Source of the DNA: Caldifarciminota bacterium UBA2202
GTDB taxonomy: Bacteria > Hydrothermota > 32-111
Assembly: GCA_002327905.1 (NCBI GenBank)
Contig: DCUY01000049.1
Location: forward strand, 40,399 to 46,140
Direction: 5' to 3'
DNA: 5,742 bases
The translations under genes and the position numbers were made by a program. This document shows, piece by piece, positions 1 to 5,742 of this stretch. The notes under the pieces are model-generated. The model did no database searches and was not told where the DNA came from. It worked only from the letters and a program-made list of their open reading frames with translations. Each line of letters opens with the position of its first letter. The stretch's first letter is position 1.

Positions 1-38
1 GTAAAATCAAAAACAAAATAGTGAAAAGAAGCATAAAG

Positions 39-74
39 AGATTGCTTCGGCGAAGACGCCTCGTAATGGCGGAG
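39..74. repeat. Degenerate copy of a dispersed intergenic repeat (RHCEERSDEAI-type)
   Basis: The stretch from AGATTGCTTCGG to AATGGCGGAG is GC-richer than its surroundings. Read on the minus strand it resembles the common intergenic repeat whose chance translation gives the database string R-H-C-E-E-R-S-D-E-A-I (C-A-T-T-G-C-G-A-G-G then G-A-A-G-C-A-A-T-C). Inside it GGCG/CGCC can form a small hairpin (49-60), competing with CGCC (57-60) and GGCG (68-71). The match is from memory and imperfect. Confidence 0.45.
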
Positions 75-108
75 CATGACTGGGCGATTTGTGAAGATGT
101 CCTGCATA

Positions 109-137
109 TTGACTTCAACCAATTGATTGTATAATAT
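109..137 (+). promoter_or_regulatory. Probable sigma70-type promoter of the A2M gene
   Basis: TTGACT (109-114) matches five of six bases of the -35 consensus, and TATAAT (130-135) matches the -10 consensus exactly. The spacing is 15 bp, shorter than the ideal 17; an alternative weaker -10, TAATAT (132-137), gives 17 bp. Transcription would start near 142-145, leaving a short leader before the ATG at 162. It implies the gene has its own promoter. Confidence 0.65.
116..129. promoter_or_regulatory. Imperfect palindrome in the promoter spacer, possible operator
   Basis: CAACCAATTGATTG pairs with itself at six of seven positions (only C119/A126 mismatch), centred between 122 and 123, and fills the gap between the -35 and -10 boxes. 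Such placement would let a dimeric regulator block or reshape the promoter. Short AT-rich palindromes also occur by chance, so this is only a candidate. Confidence 0.3.
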
Positions 138-150
138 ATAGAAAAATCAA

Positions 151-156
151 AAGGAG
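151..156 (+). promoter_or_regulatory. Shine-Dalgarno AAGGAG for the A2M gene
   Basis: AAGGAG complements the 16S rRNA 3' end and ends 5 bases before the ATG at 162. It fixes that ATG as the start; no other in-frame start nearby has a comparable site together with a signal peptide. Confidence 0.88.
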
Positions 157-161
157 CGGAT

Positions 162-221
162 ATGAAAAGAGTCGCATTACTCGTTTCAGCAATTATATTT
201 TCAATAGAAGTATTCTCTGCA
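162..221 (+). other. Sec signal peptide (residues 1-20), non-lipoprotein
   Basis: Residues 1-20 have a short basic start (M-K-R), a hydrophobic core (V-A-L-L-V-S-A-I-I-F) and a plausible signal peptidase I site after V-F-S-A at residue 20; cleavage one residue earlier is also possible. There is no cysteine in the first 539 residues, so no lipobox. E. coli YfhM is known as a periplasmic lipoprotein, so this homologue is predicted to be soluble in the periplasm or secreted instead of lipid-anchored. Confidence 0.85.
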
Positions 222-3200
222 TATAATGTGCAGTATGCAGGCAAAGCATTTGACGAACTTTTAAAGAAGAACGGGGAGATTACTCTTCTCTCTTCAGTGC
301 CTGCGAATAATACAATTGTTGATAGGAGAATAGACGAGATTGTTTTGACATTTTCGGATGAATTCCTGCCGCTCCAGTCAGTAGAAGACATAAAAATAAA
401 ATACACATTGGAGCCGAATGTGGAGGGGATATTCCGCCAGAGAGGGAAGAACACGATAGTCTTTATTCCAGCGAAACCTCTTGCTCCTGAAAAGAAATAC
501 AAGCTCACTATTCAGAAGGGCATTCTCTCAATGGATTCCGCAGTTCTCAAAAAAGATGTAGTTCTATATCTTGGACCTGTAAATCTGAAGGTTATACATG
601 CCGCAAATACGACTATACATCCGGACTCATCCTTTTTGATGGTATTTAATTATCCTGTCAAGATATCCGATTTGAAAGAGAATATCACATTGACAAACAA
701 AGGAGAGAGCATTGATTTTGATATAGTGAAATCAAAGAAGAAAAAAGATGAATACGGATATTATTATTACAATAATTACTATTATGAAAACAATGAAGAC
801 GACACTCTTGATTTTTTTGCAGTTGAATTGAAGCCCAAAAATACATTGAAGAGCTCAGCCAATTACAAATTAAAAATATTTATGAAGGAGCTTATGCGGA
901 GCAGTCAGGAATATACCCTCTACACATTGGGCGACTTCAAATTTATCCACAGAGAGAATATCGAACAGATATATTATAATTCAAATTCCTACATAAATAT
1001 TGAATTCACAAATCCGGCAAAGACAGAGGATGTCTTTAAGAATGTATTTTTCATAAATGAGGGAAAGACAGAGTCTCTCTTCGACTACTATTATTCATCA
1101 CAGTCGCAGTATTTTTCCGCATATAAAAAGCTTGTTCCGGGTGGAGAGTACATGATAAAGGTGGGTGAGAATCTGAAGGATGTTCACGGAAGCAAAATAA
1201 AGAATCCGGGAATATACAAACTTATAGCAGGAGATTATTATCCTTTCATATCATTTGCCGGCGGATATATCAGCAGACCTAAAAATCTCCTGATTGATTT
1301 TTCATTGATGAATCTGTCGAAATTCAATATGTTCGTCAAAGAGACATCAGTATCGGAATTCATTAAGGAGATGGCAAGCAATGATTACGGATACTGGAAT
1401 AAAAAGACATACAGAAATTGGTCAAAGAGAAAATATGATTTCAAGACAGAGAATAATGTGCTTTATACGGACACTCTTGATATTGACAAAGAGTATGGAA
1501 GAATATCAAAGCTCGGGCTCGGGGTTCTCGAATATGCGCTCGGCAATGACACATACAATATTGAATTTTCATATCAGGTTACTCCTCTGAGGATGCATTC
1601 GATAATGTCGTCAAAGAACGGATTTGTAATTCTCTCTGACAGAAAAGGAGAGAATTTTGCAAAAGGAATGTCAACACTCTATGTGTACGGAATGAAGGGA
1701 AATCAGCTCTTTTCCATTCCTTTCAAAGATGGCTTCCTCTCAATGAACAAACCGCAGATGAAATGGTTAGAGGTAAAATGCAATGACAATGCGAAGCTTC
1801 TTTATGCTGAGAATCAGGGAAGCAAACTTCTAATGACATATTATCTGCCTGAGAAGATTCAGGACACGAGGTCATATATATTCACTGACAAGAATCTTTA
1901 CAAACTCGATGACTCTGTTTTAATAACAGGAATAGTGAGGAATAAAGAGGGAAACAAAATAAAATATTCTTCTTTGAAGAAGATTCTCTATACAGTGACG
2001 AATCCGGATTACAAAGAGGTGTATAAAGGAACTGTCACTCTCGACAGAAACGGGGTCTTCTCACTAAAGCTAATGATTCCCGATTCATTCAAAACAGGAT
2101 ATTATTATGCCTCTTTCTTTGACAAAAAATATTATTCGGAGCAGGTGTCATTCATGGTGCAGGAATTCAAAGAGCCGACATTTGAGATAGCAGTAACAGC
2201 TACCAAAAATGGATACTTTTACAATGAAATTCCGTCGATAAATACAAAGGGAAATTATCTGTCAGGAATGAAGATGGCTGGAGATTCCCTTTACTCCACT
2301 CTTATTATAAACCGCACATCATTCTATTCGCAGAAATTCCCGGGATTCAATTTTTATATTTCAAATGACACAACGACATTCAATTCACACGCATTTGACC
2401 AAAAGGACACTCTTGATAAGACAGGTGAATTCAAATATTCACAGGATATAAAATATACGAATGTGATGAATCCTCTCAGCGTCCAGTATATAGCTACAGT
2501 CAAGGGCATAGACAAAGAGGGAATATCCCAGTCAGTCTATTTCACGAAGTATTCAATGGAGAATTACGCAGGATTGAAGATATCCAATTTTACTGACACG
2601 GATGATTCCACTCTCTTTGAAATAGTAGTTGCAGACAATCAGGATAATCCGGTGAAGGGCAAGAAACTCAAACTGAGAGTCATAAGGGAGTATTCATACA
2701 AAGACTCAGTTCCCGACACACTTAAAGTTGTAAATGTTGTTTCACGCGCAATGGCGGATTCTCTGTGGTTCAAGCTCGACAAGAGGGCGTATTACAGAGT
2801 GGAGCTTGAGTATGACAAGACAAAAGTGACCCAGTCATTCTATTACGGATGGTGGTGGTATTATGACAATGACAAGAAGGTCCTCACTGTCACTCCAGAC
2901 AAGAGCGTGTATGAAATAGGCGATACCGCAAGAGTGAAAATATATTCGCCTATGCCCGAACTCAAGCATTTTTACTATTATAATACTGATTCCATATACG
3001 GCATAAATGAAGTGAAGTTTTCAGGAGATACTGCCTTCTTGAACATTCCCGTCACAAAGGATCTGATTAGCGGATTCTTTCTCTCCGTCTTTGCTCTAAC
3101 AGAGGACTCGACAAATAAACTGCAGATGCAGACAAGCTTTATTTCTGTTTCAAGCGAATCAAAGAGACTCTTGTTTGATATGAAGACAGACAGAGAGGTA

Positions 3201-5648
3201 TATGAGCCGAGTGATACTGTTGAGATAACTCTGGAGACCAAACATTCAAAGGATGTCACAGCAGTCATAACAGTGGTTGATGAGGCAGTTCTGATGCTGA
3301 CAGAGTATAAATATTCCGACCCGATGTATGCTTTTTACGGATATTATGAAAATCAGGCATACTATGCAAACTCATCAAACCTTGATTATCCTTATTACTA
3401 TTACGGATACAGAAATTCCAATATGATGCTTGACGGCTGTATGCAGACAGCTCCTTCACAGGCATATAAATGCGAGGAGAAGATCTCAGTGGCTGACGAG
3501 AGGGAGATGGGTTCTGATAAAAAGCAGAAAGACGGAGGAGATGTAACCATAGCTCCAATACCGCCGAATGTGTCGATAAGAAAGGATTTCACACAGCTTC
3601 CGTTTTATTCCGAGAAGATAACATTCTCGCAGAACAAAAAAGGCGCTGTAAAATTCCGACTTCCTGATAATATCGGAAAATTCAGAATAAATTGCGTGGT
3701 ATTGTCAGAGGATGAATTCAATGTCAAGGAGCAGAATATAAGGGTTGAAAAGAAGATAATAATAAATCAGTCTCTGCCCCAGTTCTTAAGGCCTTTTGAT
3801 AAAATAAACGCTTCATTTGTGGTCCTCGACAATACGGGAAAAGAGGGCGATGTGAAGGTTCAGATTAATTCCAAGCAGATGAAATTTACAGAGAATAATG
3901 TGAAGACTCTTTCGACAAAGAATAATAAGGCATTGGCTCTTTTTAAGGGAGAGGCATTGTTTGAGGATTCATGCACATTTATGCTCTCAGCGGAGAAGGA
4001 TTCATTCAGCGATTATATGCTTGTGACAATTCCCGTGATAAATCATAATCTTTATGAGCATTCCGCAGTCTTCTCTTCAAGCGAGGATGATGTGAAGGAG
4101 CATATAAATATCTCCAAGGACATTGTCAAAGAGAAGAGTTCAATAACAGTCTCATTGAATTCCACAATAATAGGAGGTATGCAGATTCCTCTTGAATTTT
4201 TAAAAGATTACAGATACCTCTGCCTCGAACAGAAGCTTTCAAGGGCATTTCCGTACATCATAGGAGAGGAAGTGATAAATCTCTATAATCTCTCCGACAT
4301 AAAGAAGGATAAGCTGAGAAAGTATGTCTCAGTCCTCTTGAGGGATGTCTCTGACTGTCAGGCATCAAACGGAGGATTCAAGTATTATGAGGATGACCAG
4401 TATGAGAGCGAATATCTCTCTCTTTATGCAATGTATGTGCTTTATTATGCTAAAAAGGGAGGATATAACATAAGTCAGGACATGCTCGACAATGGTCTTG
4501 ATTATATAGAGCGCCTTATTGACAATAATTTCAATGAAATTTGGAGTTATTCAGAAGGAGCCAAATACTCCCTGCGCGCATACGCTGTCTATCTGATGAT
4601 GCTCTATGGAAATAAAAATTACAAAGACATAGTAGAAGAGGTTTACGAGAAGAGGGACAAAATCTATCTTGCGGAGAAGGCGCGCTTCCTTCAGGTTTTA
4701 TCAGAATACTCAATGACAAGGGAATACAATCAGCTTTTGGGTGAGATAAAATCAAATGCGAGAGTGGAATCCGCCTATGCGTATTTCGATGACGGAATTT
4801 ACGACTGGTGGTTCTTCGCATCCGATTTGAAGTCAACCGCAGTGGTTCTCACTACACTCATGCGCACAGAGAAGAAGTACGAGTATGCGGAGTATGTGAT
4901 GAATCTCTTCAATCAGAGGCTCAAGAAGGGAATGTGGGTCAATACCCACACAACAGCTCTGGTTCTTGAAGCTATAACAGAGTATTATAAAATTTATGAA
5001 AAGGAGACGCCTCTGTTCACAGCATATCTTAAAGTCAATGAGAAGAGTCTGACAAGCAAAAAATTCAGCGGAAGAAAAGACCAGATGTTCTCATACACTG
5101 TTGACGGAAAGAACCTGAAGGACAGCATGAATCTTCTTGAAGTAAAGAAGGACGGAAAGGGAAGAATGTACTACACTCTCAGAATGAAGTATGCAAGAAA
5201 TAAGATAGAGAATGCCCTGTTCAACGGATTTGAAGTGAAGAGAGAGTATTTGGATTTGAACGGCAAAGTCGTCACCAAATTCAAAAAAGGAGAGGTATAT
5301 CAGGTCAAAATAACAATTAAGACAAACAAGTGGCGCTCATTTGTCGTGCTTGAAGACAATCTGCCTGCGGGATTTGAAACAATAAAGAGGGAGTTTGTGA
5401 CTGAGTTCGTCAATCTTGCCCATTATAATTACAAAAGATGGTGGTGGGGAGAATTTTATCATGAAGAGTTTTACAGAGACAGGGTGGTGGCGAATTCGAT
5501 TTATCTGTATGAAGGAACACACGACTACTCTTATTTTGTAAAAGCGAATGTGTCAGGAGAATTCAATGTGCCTCCTGTGAATGTCTTTGAAATGTACACT
5601 CCCGAAGTCTTCGGATATACTGCTTCGGAGATACTGACAATAGAGTGA
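162..5648 (+). CDS. Bacterial alpha-2-macroglobulin family protein, thioester-containing (YfhM/ECAM type)
   Basis: Large exported protease-trap protein. In this family a protease cuts the bait region, the protein changes shape, and the exposed thioester covalently captures the attacker in the periplasm. Seen, in order: signal peptide (1-20); an SbsA-like Ig domain (about 41-136, S-x-P-A-N-N then L-T-F-S-D near its start); further beta-rich domains (about 139-560); MG2 with the T-D-K-x-L-Y-K signature (about 572-667); MG3 (from Q-E-F-K-E-P at 667); MG4 (about 804-890); bait-region-domain segment with T-P-D-K-x-x-Y-x-x-G-D (about 905-1050) and V-V-D-E-A-V-L at 1038-1044; a putative bait (about 1066-1138); the A2M core domain with R-K-D-F and L-P-D-N-I-G (about 1140-1230); thioester domain (about 1330-1615) with C1354-L-E-Q1357; C-terminal MG10-like domain (about 1684-1828) with L-P-A-G-F-E. 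The thioester-to-end distance (474 residues) is close to that of enterobacterial homologues, but the whole is longer than E. coli YfhM (about 1650), mainly N-terminal. The ATG follows AAGGAG by 5 bases and begins a good signal peptide. Family assignment is very secure; the substrate and the partner are unknown. Confidence 0.96.
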   Translation: MKRVALLVSAIIFSIEVFSAYNVQYAGKAFDELLKKNGEITLLSSVPANNTIVDRRIDEIVLTFSDEFLPLQSVEDIKIKYTLEPNVEGIFRQRGKNTIVFIPAKPLAPEKKYKLTIQKGILSMDSAVLKKDVVLYLGPVNLKVIHAANTTIHPDSSFLMVFNYPVKISDLKENITLTNKGESIDFDIVKSKKKKDEYGYYYYNNYYYENNEDDTLDFFAVELKPKNTLKSSANYKLKIFMKELMRSSQEYTLYTLGDFKFIHRENIEQIYYNSNSYINIEFTNPAKTEDVFKNVFFINEGKTESLFDYYYSSQSQYFSAYKKLVPGGEYMIKVGENLKDVHGSKIKNPGIYKLIAGDYYPFISFAGGYISRPKNLLIDFSLMNLSKFNMFVKETSVSEFIKEMASNDYGYWNKKTYRNWSKRKYDFKTENNVLYTDTLDIDKEYGRISKLGLGVLEYALGNDTYNIEFSYQVTPLRMHSIMSSKNGFVILSDRKGENFAKGMSTLYVYGMKGNQLFSIPFKDGFLSMNKPQMKWLEVKCNDNAKLLYAENQGSKLLMTYYLPEKIQDTRSYIFTDKNLYKLDDSVLITGIVRNKEGNKIKYSSLKKILYTVTNPDYKEVYKGTVTLDRNGVFSLKLMIPDSFKTGYYYASFFDKKYYSEQVSFMVQEFKEPTFEIAVTATKNGYFYNEIPSINTKGNYLSGMKMAGDSLYSTLIINRTSFYSQKFPGFNFYISNDTTTFNSHAFDQKDTLDKTGEFKYSQDIKYTNVMNPLSVQYIATVKGIDKEGISQSVYFTKYSMENYAGLKISNFTDTDDSTLFEIVVADNQDNPVKGKKLKLRVIREYSYKDSVPDTLKVVNVVSRAMADSLWFKLDKRAYYRVELEYDKTKVTQSFYYGWWWYYDNDKKVLTVTPDKSVYEIGDTARVKIYSPMPELKHFYYYNTDSIYGINEVKFSGDTAFLNIPVTKDLISGFFLSVFALTEDSTNKLQMQTSFISVSSESKRLLFDMKTDREVYEPSDTVEITLETKHSKDVTAVITVVDEAVLMLTEYKYSDPMYAFYGYYENQAYYANSSNLDYPYYYYGYRNSNMMLDGCMQTAPSQAYKCEEKISVADEREMGSDKKQKDGGDVTIAPIPPNVSIRKDFTQLPFYSEKITFSQNKKGAVKFRLPDNIGKFRINCVVLSEDEFNVKEQNIRVEKKIIINQSLPQFLRPFDKINASFVVLDNTGKEGDVKVQINSKQMKFTENNVKTLSTKNNKALALFKGEALFEDSCTFMLSAEKDSFSDYMLVTIPVINHNLYEHSAVFSSSEDDVKEHINISKDIVKEKSSITVSLNSTIIGGMQIPLEFLKDYRYLCLEQKLSRAFPYIIGEEVINLYNLSDIKKDKLRKYVSVLLRDVSDCQASNGGFKYYEDDQYESEYLSLYAMYVLYYAKKGGYNISQDMLDNGLDYIERLIDNNFNEIWSYSEGAKYSLRAYAVYLMMLYGNKNYKDIVEEVYEKRDKIYLAEKARFLQVLSEYSMTREYNQLLGEIKSNARVESAYAYFDDGIYDWWFFASDLKSTAVVLTTLMRTEKKYEYAEYVMNLFNQRLKKGMWVNTHTTALVLEAITEYYKIYEKETPLFTAYLKVNEKSLTSKKFSGRKDQMFSYTVDGKNLKDSMNLLEVKKDGKGRMYYTLRMKYARNKIENALFNGFEVKREYLDLNGKVVTKFKKGEVYQVKITIKTNKWRSFVVLEDNLPAGFETIKREFVTEFVNLAHYNYKRWWWGEFYHEEFYRDRVVANSIYLYEGTHDYSYFVKANVSGEFNVPPVNVFEMYTPEVFGYTASEILTIE
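282..569 (+). other. N-terminal SbsA/Big_5-like Ig domain (residues ~41-136)
   Basis: The stretch opens with V-P-A-N-N, followed by D-E-I-V-L-T-F-S-D, and closes with an F-I-P-A-K-P-L-A-P-E-K-K-Y-K-L-T-I pattern. This order (P-x-x-x, I-x-x-x-F-S, then L-x-P-x-x-x-Y-x-x-x-I) is typical of SbsA/Big_5 Ig-like domains often found at the N terminus of bacterial A2M proteins. The boundaries are estimated by eye. Confidence 0.7.
1875..2162 (+). other. MG2 domain (residues ~572-667)
   Basis: Contains Y-I-F-T-D-K-N-L-Y-K followed by V-L-I-T-G-I-V-R, the A2M-family MG2 signature (usually T-D-R-x-x-Y-R-P-G-x-x-V). The second half has G-V-F-S-L-K-L-x-I-P and T-G-Y-Y-Y-A-S-F, matching the conserved G-x-F, L-P and G-x-Y strand pattern. 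The usual P-G after the tyrosine is replaced by L-D. Boundaries are approximate. Confidence 0.85.
3357..3575 (+). other. Putative bait region (residues ~1066-1138), Tyr-rich then charged
   Basis: Lies between the V-V-D-E-A-V-L segment and the R-K-D-F start of the A2M core domain, where the exposed protease-cleavable loop sits in this family. The first part is rich in tyrosine (seven between 1068 and 1083), suiting chymotrypsin-like enzymes. The second part has scattered basic residues (R1084, K1103, K1107, R1114, K1120, K1121, K1123), suiting trypsin-like enzymes, and ends in a flexible D-G-G-D and P-I-P-P stretch. Two of the protein's seven cysteines (C1093 and C1104) fall here. Position is inferred from domain order; no cleavage site can be read directly. 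Confidence 0.6.
3579..3851 (+). other. A2M core domain (MG7-like, residues ~1140-1230)
   Basis: Starts with R-K-D-F, runs through G-A-V-K-F-R-L-P-D-N-I-G-K-F-R-I, and continues to L-P-Q-F-L-R-P-F-D-K. These match the A2M core pattern: R-x-x-F, then G-x-x-x-x-x-x-x-P-D-N-x-T-x-W-R-I, then P-x-F-L-R-x-G-D. Here lysine-phenylalanine replaces the common T-x-W. It directly follows the putative bait region. Confidence 0.88.
4149..5006 (+). other. Thioester domain (alpha/alpha toroid, residues ~1330-1615)
   Basis: Begins around G-G-M-Q-I-P and the C-L-E-Q motif, then shows repeated amphipathic helices. Hallmarks are C-Q-A-S-N-G-G-F (1399-1406, the Q-x-x-D/N-G-G-F toroid motif), followed by E-Y-L-S-L-Y-A-M-Y-V-L, and the later S-T-A-V-V-L-T-T-L and T-T-A-L-V-L-E-A-I helix starts. 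This layout is that of the complement/A2M thioester domain. There is no histidine between C1354 and N1594. Confidence 0.9.
4221..4232 (+). other. Thioester motif C-L-E-Q (Cys1354-Gln1357)
   Basis: TGC-CTC-GAA-CAG encodes Cys-Leu-Glu-Gln, fitting the C-x-E-Q consensus whose Cys and Gln side chains form the internal thioester (CGEQ in animal A2M, CTEQ in enterobacterial homologues). Both reacting residues are present, so the protein is expected to be a covalent trap, unlike YfaS-type bacterial A2Ms that lack the motif. Tyr1350, four residues before the Cys, matches the spacing of a tyrosine that I recall shielding the thioester in the Salmonella A2M structure. Confidence 0.93.
5211..5645 (+). 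other. C-terminal bacterial MG10-like domain (residues ~1684-1828)
   Basis: Shows F-K-K-G-E-V-Y-Q-V-K-I-T-I, then V-L-E-D-N-L-P-A-G-F-E (1729-1739), R-D-R-V (1772-1775), and near the end G-E-F-N-V-P-P and E-M-Y-T-P-E-V-F-G. This is the conserved ending of bacterial A2M proteins. Tyr1812, 16 residues from the end, is at about the distance of the C-terminal tyrosine reported to cover the thioester in Salmonella A2M (recalled, not checked). A W-W-W run at 1760-1762 lies in the loop before R-D-R-V. Confidence 0.88.
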
Positions 5649-5729
5649 GCCGGTAAAAAGACGCCATGAGCCTTGTGCCGTGTGCAAAAGACGCCATGAG
5701 CCGTATGCCGTGAGCCATGAGCCATGAGC
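5649..5729. repeat. Cluster of 7-bp GCCRTGA-type tandem repeats with a 30-bp higher-order unit
   Basis: Directly after the stop codon are heptads: a degenerate GCCGGTA (5649-5655), then AAAAGAC; GCCATGA, GCCTTGT, GCCGTGT (5663-5683); GC plus AAAAGAC; then GCCATGA, GCCGTAT, GCCGTGA, GCCATGA, GCCATGA (5693-5727), and GC running into A-rich DNA. The 17-bp string AAAAGACGCCATGAGCC occurs exactly at 5656-5672 and 5686-5702, a 30-bp period. On the minus strand the heptads read as recurring A-H-G, making a spurious open frame. Function is unknown; it does not form a clear terminator hairpin. Confidence 0.88.
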
Positions 5730-5742
5730 AAAACAAAATCAA

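Noticed and set aside
49..60. GGCG-AAGA-CGCC hairpin as a terminator or attenuator
   Set aside because: The stem is only 4 bp, has no following T-run on the + strand, and lies upstream of the predicted promoter.
3..134. Open frame from the left edge to TAA at 132-134, with a possible GTG start at 21 (37 residues) or an ATG at 66
   Set aside because: No Shine-Dalgarno precedes either start. The frame runs through the repeat-like block, giving an R-R-R-R run, and overlaps the promoter. It could be the last 43 codons of an upstream gene, but the A-rich, K/I/N-only start of the frame does not look coding.
801..2417. The 12-mer GACACTCTTGAT found three times (801-812, 1470-1481, 2406-2417)
   Set aside because: All three are in frame and encode D-T-L-D in different beta-rich domains. 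This fits shared codon preference in short loop motifs rather than a DNA-level repeat.
2978..3592. Overlapping minus-strand open frames opposite the bait region
   Set aside because: They overlap each other and lie inside strongly conserved sense coding sequence, lack ribosome binding sites I could support, and their products resemble no family.
5531..5731. Minus-strand open frame of 66 codons with recurring A-H-G residues
   Set aside because: It is created by the heptad repeats: three 7-bp units equal seven codons, so the frame stays open and the peptide repeats. The rest of it is antisense to the A2M gene's conserved end.
10..5739. Identical AAAACAAAAT at 10-19 and 5730-5739 as possible terminal repeats of an element carrying the gene
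   Set aside because: It is a 10-bp A-rich string in AT-rich intergenic DNA, with no transposase, inverted ends or target duplication in view; chance is the simpler explanation.

Overview
The window is filled almost entirely by one very large gene, 162-5648 on the + strand. It encodes an 1828-residue exported alpha-2-macroglobulin (A2M) family protein of the bacterial YfhM/ECAM type. It has a predicted signal peptide, a stack of Ig-like and macroglobulin (MG) domains, a tyrosine-rich putative bait region, an intact C-L-E-Q thioester motif at residues 1354-1357 inside an alpha-helical thioester domain, and the typical bacterial C-terminal MG domain ending in a conserved MY-P-E-V-type segment. 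No other gene is convincing; the remaining open frames are shadows of this one or products of repeats.

The source looks like a diderm (Gram-negative-type) bacterium, because bacterial A2Ms of this kind are periplasmic or envelope protease traps. The DNA is AT-rich, with many AGA/AGG arginine and ATA isoleucine codons, and TGA is a normal stop. A sigma70-like promoter and a strong AAGGAG Shine-Dalgarno argue mildly against Bacteroidota, which typically lack both. The two intergenic repeat types resemble repeats I recall from assembled genomes of uncultured bacteria. I cannot name the phylum.

Layout: 1-38 is A-rich DNA with nothing recognisable. 39-74 is a GC-richer block resembling a widespread dispersed intergenic repeat. 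109-137 is a probable promoter whose spacer is an imperfect palindrome. 151-156 is the ribosome binding site. 162-5648 is the A2M gene. 5649-5729 is a cluster of GCCRTGA-type 7-bp repeats that starts immediately after the stop codon, and 5730-5742 is A-rich. No terminator is visible inside the window.

The gene appears to start its own transcript. The usual partner of YfhM-type proteins, penicillin-binding protein 1C (pbpC), is not in the window and could lie beyond either edge. I see no novel multi-gene system. The points worth a second look are the unusual bait region, the histidine-free stretch after the thioester, the apparent lack of a lipid anchor, the long N-terminal region and the two flanking repeats.
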